NCBI GenBank assembly: GCA_029204225.1
Contig: CM055094.1
Location: 7,084,243 to 7,148,242, forward strand
Direction of reading: 5' to 3'
Source of the DNA: Diphasiastrum complanatum
Lineage: Eukaryota > Streptophyta > Lycopodiopsida > Lycopodiales > Lycopodiaceae
DNA: 64,000 nt
The stretch's first letter is position 1; each line of letters begins with the position of its first letter. A model generated the notes under the pieces. That model saw only the letters and a list, made by a program, of their open reading frames with translations. It did no database searches and was not told where the DNA came from. Below, piece after piece: positions 1-10,855 of this stretch. Made by a program: the position numbers and the translations under genes.

Positions 1-265
1 GATCCTACGGATATCCATGTCGATATTTCACATGATGGCAGATTCACATTTGCACAGCTAGAATCTTTATGATTGGGCCCAGTTTGCCTCCAATAGCCTT
101 CATGAATGTATAAAAAACAAGCAACCCACCACCATACTTGGTTATCTGATGACCGATCTCAGTCTCCAGCAGGTGAATAATGGAGCTAAACTCAGGGAGC
201 TATTGCAAGTAGCGGACAAAGCATGGGACATACCAGCTGACTCCAAGAGTCCAAGCAGTCCAGAA
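1..265 (+). pseudogene. 5' part of a disrupted, unrecognised coding sequence
   Basis: Two plus-strand frames read here without low complexity: positions 1-72 (ending FTFAQLESL then a stop) and 71-265 (starting DWAQFASNSLHEC, 65 codons, no stop). They look like one ancestral frame broken by a one-base slip near 70. The sequence stops at the left target-site duplication of the copia element and should continue at 6672, because removing 266-6671 rejoins it to the lysine-rich frames at 6.7-9.6 kb. I do not recognise the family. A gag-like protein of an LTR element is possible but not demonstrated. Confidence 0.35.
261..265. repeat. Left target-site duplication CAGAA
   Basis: CAGAA directly precedes the TGTAAAA LTR terminus at 266 and recurs at 6667-6671 directly after the LTR terminus TTAACA at 6666. 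Five base pairs is the usual copia duplication length. It proves that the three LTR segments entered as, or were derived from, one insertion. Confidence 0.85.
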
Positions 266-332
266 TGTAAAAATTACAGCAAATTAGGATCCTAAAACAC
301 TTGAAATGATGAGGGAAACAATAGATTATGAT
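266..332 (-). repeat. Partial LTR remnant (67 bp)
   Basis: TGTAAAAATTACAGCAAATT and the following bases to about 332 match the left ends of the full LTRs at 556 and 5985 almost exactly. The match stops abruptly at GATTATGAT, where leader sequence begins. On the minus strand this is the 3' end of an LTR whose remaining ~615 bp have been deleted together with almost all of a second internal region. Confidence 0.85.
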
Positions 333-555
333 GTGAATGTGAATTGAATTCAACTTTGCCTCTGGTTTTAGACACCTAAACACCTGAAAATGAAGTCACA
401 CAACACCAATCTCCAATGTATTTGACTCACTTTGAGTTCTAGAATCAATGCTAGATGCTAAGATCCAATCTACACAAGATTTAGATCAAAAATTGTGATC
501 AAATTGAATGAAAACCAAGGACTTAGCTCATTTCAGCCTTTAGGCTCTGATACCA
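333..555 (-). repeat. Duplicated leader segment with second primer-binding site
   Basis: This segment matches 5766-5984, the leader of the element, with only about three differences. It includes GGCTCTGATACCA at 543-555, the complement of a tRNA-iMet primer-binding site, abutting the full LTR at 556. A leader copy outside the LTR pair is expected only if the element was once a tandem (LTR-internal-LTR-internal-LTR) array that later lost one internal region. Confidence 0.85.
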
Positions 556-1237
556 TGTAAAACTTACAGCAAATAAGGATCCTAAAACACTTTAAATGAT
601 GAGGGAAACAATAGATTATGATTTCATAAGATTAGCACAAGTTGAACCATCAAAATCCATCAAAAATCTATGCTTGAACCTCACTAAATGGTCCAAATCC
701 TTGAAGAAGGCTTCACACGTGTGAAAGTACGGCCTCCCACAGTCTGAGTACTGTACACAAGACCTACATTCAATCCTATAATCATTAGTAATCACAAGTA
801 CTCAAACAATTATGAACATAGAGATCAATTGCACCATTATGAGAGAAAAATCATGAAATTGCTTGATTGATTTTGGTGAGATATCATCACCTATATATAC
901 ATGATCCATCACGGTTTTGGGCAGGTATGAGTAGCCCTAAACCTATCCCTAATGCTAATTTTGGTGGATCTTTCATCCCTACCAAGTTAGGGTTGGAATC
1001 TTGGAGATCCCTCAACAATGCAAAAATTACCAAAAATAGCTCCTATTTTTTCTCTCTTGTATCTAAGCATAATTTGGACTCATTCCAAAGGTTCTAACAC
1101 TTAGATCTGATTGAGAACATCCTTATGAATGGAATGCTATGCTATTTGGCACGTGTGACAAGCCACATCATGACCATCTAACTATTTACAAGTCATATGA
1201 CCAAAACTAGTCAAGCTAGAATTGTGAATTTTTAACA
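556..1237 (-). repeat. Full LTR (682 bp), left copy
   Basis: Starts TGTAAAACTTACAGC and ends TTTTTAACA, giving TG...CA ends. It is followed at 1238 by a pyrimidine run that is a purine tract (GTGAGGAGGAG) on the minus strand, so it is the 3' LTR of the coding region. It carries a minus-strand TATA-like TATATATAGG near 885-897. An apparent 76-codon plus-strand frame inside it is repeated in the other LTR and is not a gene. Confidence 0.92.
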
Positions 1238-1248
1238 CTCCTCCTCAC
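1238..1248 (-). other. Polypurine tract of the copia element
   Basis: On the minus strand the bases read GTGAGGAGGAG directly before the LTR start TGTTAAAAATTC. This is the expected plus-strand priming site for an LTR retrotransposon and fixes the LTR boundary at 1237. Confidence 0.8.
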
Positions 1249-1251
1249 TAT

Positions 1252-3534
1252 CTAGCTTGGTTCAATCATTGCTTTACTAATCACTCCAAGTGATGATCTA
1301 AACTTCATAAAAGGTGTCTTTTGAAGTGGTTTAGTAAGTAGATCAGCTACACATTCATTGCTTGGAACATGATCCAAAGCAATCTCCTTGGCTTGCACCA
1401 TTTCTCTCACAAAGTGATGGCATATCTCAATGTGCTTAGATCTTGCATGGAAGATTGGGTTAGATGCAAGGTGTTGGGCTGATATATTGTCATTGTAGAT
1501 GATTGGTGCCTCCTCTGAATCCATGATCTTTAGCTCCACCAATAATCTCTTGATCCAAAGTACCTCCTTTGTAGTGGTTGTCAAAGCTTTGTACTCGGCC
1601 TCGGTTGAAGATAGAGATATAGTTTCTTGTTTTTTTGAAAGCCATGAAACCACACCTTCTCCTATGAAAGTTGAATAGGCACTTGTTGATTTCCTATCCC
1701 TCTTGTCCCCTGCAAAATCTGAATCACTAAATGCATGAAGGTTAATCACATCTCCTCTATATAGAATCCCAAAATCCAATGTACCCGAGATGTATCTTAG
1801 AATCCTCTTAGTCTTTTTCCAATGGATATTCAATGGCTTTTGCATGGATTGGCTCAACCTACATACACTAAAGCTAAGATTTGGTCTAGTTATAGTGATC
1901 CACATTAAGGAGCCTATAGGTTGCCTAAACAAAGTGATGTCCATGAAGGATCTTTCATCATCTTCATTTGGCACTTTTACATTTTGCTCCATTGATGTGT
2001 CAACACTTTTGCATACTTCCATCTTAAACTTCTTCAAAAGACTTTGAGCATAGTCTACTTGACTTATAAAGATAAAATCAGATCCTCTAAGTACCTCTAT
2101 GCCTAAGATGAAGTGAAGACACCCTAGATCTACCATCTTGAACTCTAAGGATAGATCTATCTTGATTTTTTTAATACCATCAACACTATTTCCACTAATG
2201 ATGATGTCTTCTACATAAATGAGTAAAAGTACAATACCAACATCATCAAACTTAATGTAAAGAGTGGGATCATATTCACTTTGAGCAAAAGAAAGTGAAA
2301 TGAGATAGCAATGTAGTCTTGAATTCCAAGATCTCGAGGCTTGCTTTAAGCCGTAGATGCTTCTTTGGAGATGGCATACTTTGTTCTCCATTCCATGCTT
2401 GATGAACCCTTGTGGCTGCTCCATATAGATATCCTCTTCCAAAAAACCATTCAAGAAAGCATTAGAGACATCCATTTGACATAGGTTCCATCCAAAATGT
2501 GATGCAAGTGCAATGATTAGCCTTATTGTGACCATCTTGGCCACGGGTGCAAAAGTTTCCTCATAGTCTATCCCTCTCTCTTGAGCATAACCTTTTGCAA
2601 CTAATCTTGATTTATGTTTGTTAACACTCCCATTTGCATTCAACTTAAGCTTGAAGACCCACTTGCATCCTATTACATTCCTTTGAGGTCTCTCAACAAG
2701 CAACCAAGTTTCATTCTCAATCAAGGCATCATACTCATCCAACATAGCTTTATGCCATTCTTTGGAGTTCAATGCATCTTCAACATTAGATGGTTCTTCA
2801 AAACTAGATAAAGCATAATAAGTGGATGAGATACCCTCAAATTGTTGTCCTTTTCCTTGATATGTGAGCCTTGATGGCTCCACTTTTGCCCTTGAAGATC
2901 TCCTTGGTGTGATAGGTGGGTTTGGTGCTTGCTCCTCCATGAGCTCCTCCTCAAAACCAAGATCTTGCTCCTCGATCATCTTCTTCTTGATTGTTGGAGC
3001 ACTTGAGCCTTCTTCAAGCATATGCATATGATGTTCATCAAAGATAACCTCCCTTGAAACAACAAATTTGTTCAAGGATGGGAGATAAACTTTGTAGCCC
3101 TTGCTTGAGCTTGCATATCCAAGCATGATCCCTCTTGTGGAAGATGCATCCTCCTTGGTTCTTGTTTCCAATGGCACATGCACATAACATATACACCCAA
3201 AAACTTTCAAGTGATTAAGATTGGGTTTCTTTCCATACAACATCTCATAAGGAGTTTTGCCTTCAATTGCTTTGCAAGACACCCTACTCATCAAGTAGTT
3301 TGCACATACAAGAGACTCACCCCAAAAGGATTTGGGCAAACAAGCATCTAATATTAAAGCCTTAGAACATTCACATAATGTTCTATTCCTTCTTTCAGCA
3401 ACTCCATTTTGCTGAGGAGTGTAAGGACAAGAAGTCTCTTTCTTGATCCCTTCCTCCTCACAAAAGGCCTTGAACTCATTGGAGATGAATTCTCCACCAT
3501 TGTCACTTCTAAGAATCTTGATGCTTTTCCACAA
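1252..3534 (-). pseudogene. pol: copia integrase (C-terminal half), reverse transcriptase and RNase H
   Basis: A 760-codon open frame and the longest in the window. It begins inside the integrase core at LRSDNGGEF (second catalytic Asp) with the catalytic Glu in QQNGVAERRNR. A divergent linker follows. The RT then runs from about residue 270 (IGCKWVFKLKLN, FAPVAKMVTIR, QMDVSNAFLNG, IYGLKQASRSW) and RNase H from about 600 (FSDSDFAGDKRDRKSTSAY, ETISLSSTEAEYKAL, HIEICHHFVRE). The catalytic YVDD box reads YVED, so the first Asp of the pair is Glu and polymerase activity is doubtful. The frame is out of phase with the upstream integrase piece. No host function is implied. Confidence 0.92.
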
Positions 3535-4290
3535 ACAACTTGAACTTTACAAAAGTATCAAATACTTGAGACTTGAAGGAAAGTAAGAACACCCAACAAT
3601 ATCTTGAGTAGTCATCAATGAAGGTTAAAAACATGGATGAACCTCCATTAGATTTGGTGCTAGCAATGTGCACATCCGAGTGTATGAGTTCAAGATGAAG
3701 AGATGACTTTGTGATGGAGTTAGGAAACACCTTCTTATGTGCCTTGGATAAGGCACAAGCTTCACAAACCTTGTCTTCCTTCCCAATAGACATACTCCTC
3801 CTTGATCAGAGCCTCCATGGAACCCGAGTTGACATGTCCAAGTCTTTTGTGCCATAAAGTAAAGGTAGATTTCTTGCTCTTCTCGGCCAACATGACAACA
3901 TTAGTATCCACAAATGCATCCAACTTATAAAGTTTTCCAAGTCTAGTGCCCTTAGCCACTATCTTACCCTTATTCTTGATGAAACATTCATTTGAAGCAA
4001 AGTCAACATTGAAACCATTGTCTACCATTTGGCCAACACTTAGTAGATTCTTTGTTATTGTAGGAATGTACAAAACACCTTCTATGTTGATCTTTTTGGA
4101 AGATCCTAAGCAAAGGGGAATGCTACCAACTCCTTCAATCTTACAAGCTTAATCATTTGCTATATAGATAGACTTTATAGGTCCATCATAAGATAAGAGA
4201 GAAGAGAAAAACTCCCTTTTACTAGTCATGTGTGAACTAGCACCCAAGTCAATCCACCAAGGATCTTCTCCTTTGAAGCTTGTTTAAGAA
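3509..4290 (-). pseudogene. pol: copia protease, GAG-pre-integrase and integrase N-terminal part
   Basis: Read on the minus strand from 4290 down. The protease motif is WIDLGASSHMTS, where the usual DSG triad reads DLG, an active-site loss. A stop follows at IAND, then IPTITKNLLSVGQMVDNGF, the zinc-binding GAG-pre-integrase segment LWHKRLGHVN, and, after a frame change, CEACALSKAHK, LELIHSDVHIA (first catalytic Asp) and FIDDYSRYCWVFLL. At least two frameshifts separate these pieces and a third separates them from the long pol frame. The parts are in canonical copia order, which supports the call despite the breaks. Confidence 0.88.
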
Positions 4291-5190
4291 AATATGGACA
4301 TCATGAGAGAGTCCTCATGTGAACTCTCCTCCTCCTCCTCTTTTCTCATGTTGGCTTGGCTTTGATCTTGCTTCCTCTTGAAGCATTCCGAGGCATAATG
4401 CCCCATCTTGCTACAATAGTAGCACTTCACCTTTGATTTGTCCTCCTTGACTTTGGTGGTTGATGGAGATGCCTTTGAGGGTCCTTCTTGATCCTCAAGC
4501 TTTGTAGACTTCTTGAATGTTGGTCCTTTGCCTTTGGACTTGCCTTTGCCTTTGGTGAAGAGATCTTGGTCATCTCCACCTTGGATGGAAAGTCTATCCA
4601 CCGTCTCTTACATTTGGCTCCTTTTTGATTCCTCGGCCATGAGTGTGCCTTGGAGTTCTTCAAGTATGGGTAGCTTATCCATAATTGAATATCCCTTGAA
4701 CCAAATTGTCAAATTCAAAGCTTAGTCCATTCAATATGAGTTGAACAAGCTCTTCACCTTTGATAGGATCACCTATGAAGGCTAGCTCTTTGTTCAATTC
4801 CTTTACTCTTAGGACAAAAGTATGTGCACTCTCTCCTTTCTTTTGATAGCTTCTATAGATTTGATTCTTCAAAGCTAACATTCTAGTTTGGTTCTTGGAT
4901 TCATAAACCTTTTGCAAAGTCTCCCAAGCATCTTGAGCCGAAGCGCAATCTCCTACCTCTCTTAAGAGTTCATTTGCAACATTCATTTTTATGCAATGTA
5001 GTGCAACATTGCACCTCTTGATGTAATTGGCTTTTTCTTGAGGATGAATAGGTTCACCCTCCTTACCATTTACAATTTCCATCAGATCTTGCATGATCAT
5101 GATGGATTCCATTCTAACTTTCCATATGGAATAGTTAGTTTTGTTGAGCCTTTCATTAGTATCCAAAAGATATGCATTTATAGATGCCAT
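4284..5190 (-). pseudogene. gag: copia gag with CCHC zinc knuckle
   Basis: The first frame (5190-4675, 171 codons) begins MASINAYLLDTNERLNKTNY, with the UBN2-type gag core: YSIWKVRMESIM, DAWETLQKVYESKNQTR, FVLRVKELNKELAFIG, LNGLSFEFDNLV. A second frame (4601-4284) is lysine-rich and carries CYYCSKMGHYASEC, a CX2CX4HX4C nucleic-acid-binding knuckle. A break near 4675-4600 separates the halves. Gag packages the element RNA in cytoplasmic particles. The ATG at 5190 is the natural start since only leader lies upstream. Confidence 0.9.
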
Positions 5191-5971
5191 CTAGTCTCCT
5201 AATCAAGGACTTGACACAAATGAAGGTTACTTCTATTGATTTGATTGAAGATCTACCTTATCCCACTTCTTAGGGACCTGAAAAGATCATTAATAGACTT
5301 CCTATAAAGATTTAAGAATGATCTCTAACAAAATCAAATCATAGAATACTAGAAACAATGCACTTGCTTGATTGAAGTAGACAATACTAGTAGAATTGCC
5401 CCTCTTTCTATAAAGAACATTAAAACTTCCAAATGATCTGATCAAGAGTGAATTTCAGCAACCTAATATACTTCCAAAATCACTTGAACTTAATGAGGAT
5501 GCAGCACAATCTACCATCCAATCACAAGCAAAAAATGATCAAAATTGATGAAAAATTGATCTAATTTGGTGCATAAGTCAAGCAATGGTTGGACTGAACC
5601 TAAATCACTTTAGGAGGTGTCCACTACACCTTAGAACAGCCTTGAAGAGTCCCCAAAACTCTGATCTTCCCTCTCCTTGAATGCTAGAAAGCCTCCTCTA
5701 TGAATTCACCTCCAAAACTCGCTTACAAATCAATGCTTGGAGCAAGCAAAACTTGCTATCTTGGTAATGTGAATTGAATTCAACTTTGCCTCTGGTTTTA
5801 ACACCTAAACACCTGAAAATGAAGTCACACAACACCAATCTTCAATGTATTTGACTCACTTTGAGTTCTAGAATCAATGCTAGATGCTAAGATCCAATCT
5901 ACACAAGATTTAGATCAAAAATTGTGATCAAATTGAATGAAAACCAAGGATTTAGCTCATTTCAGCCTTTA
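5191..5971 (-). other. Untranslated leader of the copia element
   Basis: About 780 bp between gag and the primer-binding site. It has no long frame on either strand. Its distal 220 bp (5766-5984) are duplicated at about 333-555. Leaders of this length are common in plant copia elements. Confidence 0.7.
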
Positions 5972-5984
5972 GGCTCTGATACCA
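5972..5984 (-). other. Primer-binding site, tRNA-iMet type
   Basis: On the minus strand the bases read TGGTATCAGAGCC immediately next to the LTR end at 5985. This matches the 3' end of plant initiator-methionine tRNA, the usual copia primer. The plus-strand form GGCTCTGATACCA recurs at 543-555. Confidence 0.92.
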
Positions 5985-6666
5985 TGTAAAACTTACAGCA
6001 AATAAGGATCCTAAAACACTTGAAATGATGAGGGAAACAATAGATTATGATTTCATAAGATTAGCACAAGTTGAACCATCAAAATCCATCAAAAATCTAT
6101 GCTTGAACCTCACTAAATGGCCCAAATTCTTGAAGAAGGCTTCACACGTGTGAAAGTACGGCCTCCCACAGTCTGAGTAATGTACACCATACCTACATTC
6201 AAATCTATAATCATTAGTAATCACAAGTACTCAAACAATTATGAACATAGAGAGCAATTGCATCATTATGAGAGAAAAATCATGAAATTGCTTGATTGAT
6301 TTTGGTGAGATATCATCACCTATATATACATGATCCATCACAGTTTTGGGCAGGTATGAGTAGCCCTAAACCTATCCCTAATGCTAATTTTTGTGGATCT
6401 TTCATCCCTACAAAGTTAGGGTTGGAATCTTGGAGATCCCTCAACAATGCAAAAATTACCAAAAATAGCTCCTATTTTTTCTCTCTTGTATCTAAGCATA
6501 ATTTGGACTCATTCCAAAGGTTCTAACACTTAGGTCCACTTGAGAACATCCTTCTGAACGGAATGCTATGCTATTTGGCACGTGTGACAAGCCACATCAT
6601 GACCATCTAACTATTTACAAGTCATATGACCAAAACTAGTCAAGCTAGAATTGTGAATTTTTAACA
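5985..6666 (-). repeat. Full LTR (682 bp), right copy (5' LTR)
   Basis: TGTAAAACTTACAGC to TTTTTAACA, the same length as the copy at 556-1237 with about 19 mismatches by eye. As the 5' LTR of a minus-strand element it holds the promoter. The minus-strand TATA-like box lies near 6314-6326. Confidence 0.92.
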
Positions 6667-6671
6667 CAGAA
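6667..6671. repeat. Right target-site duplication CAGAA
   Basis: Partner of the CAGAA at 261-265. It immediately follows the terminal CA of the right LTR. Confidence 0.85.
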
Positions 6672-6679
6672 CATAGACA

Positions 6680-7021
6680 TTGTCACCACAGGGGCCAGCC
6701 CCTAAAAGACAAAACACCAGCATACTAAAGTTGACAGTAAAAAAACAACCAACACCACCGGCCTCCCAACAAGATCCAACAGTTGAGGAATCTTCGACAG
6801 CACAAAAGGTAGATACCTCCAAGGCACTGCCTGACACACGACAACAAAGGACACAAAAAAAGTTGATAGCAAAGAGGAGATCTATAGATGCAACAGAGTC
6901 AGATGAGTTTGAACCTGAGAGAGAGCCACTCAAGAGGAAAGCAAGAGCTACGAGCCAAGCCACACAATCTCATTCAGCATCCTCGAGCTCGAAAGACTCC
7001 AAGACAGTAGCTCAACATTAG
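6680..7021 (+). pseudogene. Lysine/serine-rich disordered coding remnant
   Basis: A 113-codon frame that begins with a non-ATG codon, so the true start is elsewhere, probably in the part now left of the copia insertion (1-265). The product is rich in K, R, S, T and Q (KRQNTSILKLTVKKQP, QKKLIAKRR, SASSSSKDSK) with no recognisable domain. It looks like an intrinsically disordered linker of the same interrupted protein as the segments at 7.7-9.5 kb. I cannot name a function. Confidence 0.3.
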
Positions 7022-7748
7022 ATATGGCATCACAACAATACTCCTCACCCACACACATCATCGACGGGGCCACATCTACGGCAGCAGACACGGGCATAGA
7101 TACACAAGTCATCCCACCAGATCAAGCAACCACTCCTCCTATACTGCCATGCCAACGCTGCCAACCTTACCAAAGACACCATTTTTGGGGAGGGAAAGAG
7201 AGAGAAATATCATTCCCCAAGACACAGAAGCATCTCAGAAGGATCAAGCCTAGCAAGTCCATATCCTTATGGACACATCGACATATTTCATTACCGCGGA
7301 CCTGATGGAGATAAGCGACGATGAAGATGGCAAAGATCAGTCAACCGACTCCACCACTGACCACCACCACTGTTCCATTAACCACCACTATTGTCTCTAC
7401 TAACGTCATTTCTCCACTTCCTCCATTGTCACCTTCACTTCCTTAGCAACGTATATTTTTTGGACTAACACCATCCACTCATACCCTTGATCAGTATCCA
7501 ACCATCTCTAGCTTCGAAGAGCTCTCAAAAGTAGCGAAGCATTCGATGATCAGCCTATCGGAAACCAGCTACCATATGCATTGGTTGGTAAGCCAACAAC
7601 AAGTGCTGAAAAATAAGGCGAAGCACTAGGACTAGGAAATTGCCCATCAGAAAAAGTTGGTAAAAAAAGAAGACAAAGAAATAAAATTCACGATCATTGG
7701 ACAGATTGCAGAATTGGAAGAGGTTCAGCAGCAACTCAAGCACCACAG

Positions 7749-8120
7749 ATGGCCCAGATCGACCAATCACAAGATGGATCGCCTAGCGCAGTGACAGTTG
7801 ATGCCCCTCTTGTCAAGCCCAAAGATATACAGTTTCAAGCTCCACAAGCTCCAGCCATCCGGATGGAGAAATATGTACGGCTAATTCAGGAAAGGGAAGT
7901 TGAGAAAAGGAATTACGAGAACATTGTGGCTAAACAAACAAAGATCATCCTTGAGTCCCAGAAGCAGTTAGAAGAAATGATGAAGGCCCTACAACAAGTC
8001 TTGGACAAAGTGAACCAGCTATGGGACATGGCGTGCAAGGCCCAGGTAGGTATCTCTGACAAAAAACCAAGGGACGATGACAGAGATGATGGAGCAGGCA
8101 ATAATGACGGGCAAGCCTAG
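7749..8120 (+). pseudogene. Coiled-coil-like coding remnant
   Basis: A 123-codon frame starting MAQIDQSQDGSPSA. Residues about 45-95 have a heptad-like pattern (LIQEREVEKRNYENIV, IILESQKQLEEMMKAL, LDKVNQLWDM), so a coiled coil is likely. The tail is strongly acidic (DDDRDDGAGNNDG). It stands between lysine-rich and proline-rich segments of the same strand. The arrangement of disordered, coiled-coil and basic parts would fit a structural or gag-like protein of a non-copia element. That is a guess from composition only. Confidence 0.35.
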
Positions 8121-8300
8121 TAGACGGATGGTAGTTCGAGATCAAACAGCCAAAGAACTAAGGTTGTTTTTGGAGCTTATCCTCTTTTTTCTCCTACCAA
8201 CAAATTCCCTTCTTATTCTACATTTAACTTTTTTGGAACCTTCATTCCTACTTATCTAGTCTCTTCACCTTTCTCTTCTCAACCTCCTCCTACCAGTTTT

Positions 8301-8750
8301 TTGAGATCGACTAAAGGACCCGCTGAGACGTACAAGGCCCGATGGGACAAGTTCTTACAACAACTCAATTTTCTTGGTGCGGCGTACAATTTGTTAAATC
8401 CAGCTCCTCCTAAACCTGTCATTCCTATGCCTCTCTCTCCTGATTACTCCATCTCTGACCTTCCAGAAACTAACACTAACCTTGGTGGTGATGATGACTT
8501 CTTGGTTGATCTACCAAAGACCAAAAGATTCTTGCCCAGACCGGCAGATGCGGACAAAGTTGAGCCTTCCACAAGCGAGTGGACAAAAAAGAGCGATACG
8601 GGCACTAAGTCCCTGGGTGACTACCTGGCAAAACCGCCTCAGCAATGTAGGGCAGCCTCACCTACTAGGCCAAGAAACAATATGGCGGACACCAAAGAGT
8701 CCAAAAGATTTGAAAGCAAGTACCCTCGCAACAGGAGGGGCGGCCGATAA
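8301..8750 (+). pseudogene. Unrecognised coding remnant, proline-rich then basic
   Basis: A 149-codon frame whose first codons (GPAETYKARWDKFLQQLNFLG) look folded and helical. They are followed by proline-rich and acidic stretches (PAPPKPVIPMPLSP, GGDDDFLVDLPK) and a basic end (RFESKYPRNRRGGR). No zinc knuckle or enzyme motif is visible. The polypyrimidine run just upstream (8160-8300) may be an intron or an indel. It is likely part of the same degenerate gene as the neighbours at 7.75 and 8.95 kb. Confidence 0.35.
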
Positions 8751-8951
8751 GAGATCGATCAAAGCCAGTACTCCACAAGGGCCGAGACCATTGTGACATT
8801 GCAACCCCATTGGAAATGGCGAAATAAAGTCCTAAAGGACAACAAGTGGTTGCAAGAGTATCTAAGGGCACCGACATGGAAGAGAATCAACCCATTCTAT
8901 ATGCCGCTCAAACAAAAAAATCCCTGGCCAACAGAGCAACCGTGAGTCGAA

Positions 8952-9440
8952 GTGATAAACTGGCCGATAATTCTAGGAATTTCAAATAGCACATCAATGG
9001 ATGATCTGAGATTGCAATTGTTGGATTTTGGACACAAATATAAATCTAACGCTGCTGTGTGCGTAAAGGAAAGTATCGAATATTTCAGATCAATGGCCTT
9101 CCTGATGAATCAAGAATGTTTTTGGGATCGTGGCTTAGATCCAATACGAATCAATCCCAACGTGGCTCTCCAGTCTAAAGATGAGCACGAAATGATAGCC
9201 TGACTTTATTACAAAGCGGCTTTCATGTCTTCCAGATATGTCAGAATGATTGAAGACTAACAAAAGTTTGGCTTCAACGAGAAAGTACGAGAGTACTTGG
9301 GGCCATTATCTTATGCAAGCAAGCTTAACTTCCAAGTATTTGAAGCCCTGGGAAGGAAAATGAGCGCACGGAAGTAGATCGCACATGGTGACAAGGTGAG
9401 CATGACTCACAAGAGGTTCTCAAACGGGCTGGGATGTAGC
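8952..9440 (+). pseudogene. Unrecognised globular coding remnant
   Basis: The frame 8952-9203 (GISNSTSMDDLRLQLLDFG, SIEYFRSMAFLMNQECFWD) continues past a TGA at about 9201 as LYYKAAFMSSRYVRMIED, then past a TAA as QKFGFNEKVREYLGPLSYAS and past a TAG. The retained coding flavour beyond three stops shows decay of a longer protein. A helical globular domain is likely. I do not recognise the family. It lies about 300 bp upstream of LTR-like DNA at 9734, so it may be the 3' part of the internal region of an LTR element. Confidence 0.35.
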
Positions 9441-9733
9441 AGCCATTGAGAGATCTCCAATTTTGTGAAACAATTTTGCGACAAATAAGCACTTGGTTTT
9501 ACGGAAGCGAAAAAAGAACCATGCTTTTCCAAGTGCCAAGCGAAACAACGTCATTCTACATGTGTTGCAGTAAGTCTTGCAACAAATTAGGGGTGGATGA
9601 TGTTAGTAATTCTAGAGAATCCCCCAGATGCTGAGCCAAGCTGAAATAAAGAACACCTCTCACCCAAGACCGAGGAGGTCTCAAAAGGAGGAGAGCAGGA
9701 AGAAGATGAGAGTCGAGCATGAGAGCCAAGGAA

Positions 9734-10300
9734 TGCTAGCTAGGAATACAGATTTGTTATTCCTAGGCCTAGTAATAAATGTAGACCCCTCTTAAATAAA
9801 TAGAGTGAGCCACCTTTTGATGGTGACCTCTAGTGGAGGAGCTAATTCCACTTGGAATTTGTAAATTAGTGGAATTGCCACTTATACTCCACATGGGTAG
9901 CCTCTTGGTCTATTTAAGAGGCCCCCCTCTCTTGTGAGGGAGCTTTTTATTGTATTGTCATTCTCTCTTGTGTGAATAAAGAAGATGCTCAACGAGTTTT
10001 AGACAATCTTGGAGCTCCTTGTTCATGGATGTTTTTTTGAGTGAATCTCCTATGAACATGCTTTGCTTTCTCTTGTTTGTGGATGTGGAATAGAGTAAAT
10101 TTCCAGGTCTCTTTCTTTATGCAATGTGGATTGTAGTTGTGGATTAGAATTTTTGTTCTTGCCTAAGTAATTTTTAGCATCCAAGTAAACTAAATAGGCT
10201 GGAGTTGTGATCTAGATCTTGCATATCTTCTAGCAATCCAATTTTTGATTGTTCTTGGGTTATTTAAGAATCAAGAGATGGGTGTTTCTTGATTCTTGGA
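9734..10300 (+). repeat. LTR-like sequence with TATA box and polyadenylation signal
   Basis: It begins TGCTAGCTAGG after purine-rich DNA (AAAGGAGGAGAGCAGGAAG at about 9680). CTATTTAAGAGG at 9909-9920 is a TATA-like box, and AATAAA at 9975-9980 sits 65 bp on, the compact promoter-R arrangement seen in LTRs. I did not find a second copy or a clear right end, so the 10300 boundary is approximate. It is probably the 3' LTR of whatever element encoded the remnants at 1-265 and 6.7-9.4 kb. Confidence 0.4.
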
Positions 10301-10850
10301 TTGCTAGTATGCTGATAGGTAGTTAGTTCTTGTTTCTTTCTCTTGATCTGTAGATTAATCTAGGTGCATTACTGTTTCTGAATATCTAGAGTTAATTAGT
10401 AACAAGAATCGCTGATTGTTCACTTGTTTGAAACGCTAATTTGCTTGTGAACGAGTCTTGGTTGCATGTGAGTGTGTATGCATGTAGCTGGAGTGAATGA
10501 ATCCTAATCATCCCACTGACAGGCACTTCCTGGAATGGGCAGAAACACCCGGTTTTCAAAGTTAAAGAAACCAAGAAGAGCATAAAAAAATCTGTTCATA
10601 GATTCGCAGCAGGAATTTGTGAACACTCTAGATAGGGTTGGTAGCTTATTTGAGGTGGGCAGATCGCTCCTGACTCCATCCCATCATGATTTGGGATGGA
10701 TGGAGTTTGCATGTGGTTGTTGTTCGGCCTTGCGATGGAAAGCAGAAAAGAATAGCTGTTTCTGTTGCATGAAAGGCAAGGTGCATTTGCCTTTGATGCC
10801 ATAGCCGCCCTCTGAGCTACTTCGTTTGTACATGTCCTCCAATGACTCGG
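10300..10850. other. Unassigned spacer
   Basis: About 550 bp with no coding frame that reads like a protein and no obvious repeat. It may be the upstream part of the Helitron fragment that becomes recognisable near 10856. Confidence 0.4.
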
Positions 10851-10855
10851 GAGCT

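Larger units (their letters stand above)
266..6666 (-). mobile_element. Ty1/copia retrotransposon with three LTR segments, minus strand
   Basis: One insertion flanked by CAGAA at 261-265 and 6667-6671. On the minus strand it reads: 5' LTR (6666-5985), tRNA-iMet primer-binding site (5984-5972), leader, gag, protease, integrase, reverse transcriptase, RNase H, purine tract (1248-1238), a full LTR (1237-556), a second primer-binding site and leader segment (555 to about 333), and the last 67 bp of another LTR (about 332-266). The gene order PR-INT-RT-RH defines copia. The two full LTRs are both 682 bp and I count about 19 mismatches, so the insertion is not very recent. Frameshifts and active-site changes indicate an inactive copy. 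Confidence 0.93.

Noticed and set aside
867-1097. 76-codon plus-strand frame, repeated at 6296-6526
   Set aside because: Both copies lie inside the LTRs on the non-coding strand; the conservation is due to LTR duplication.
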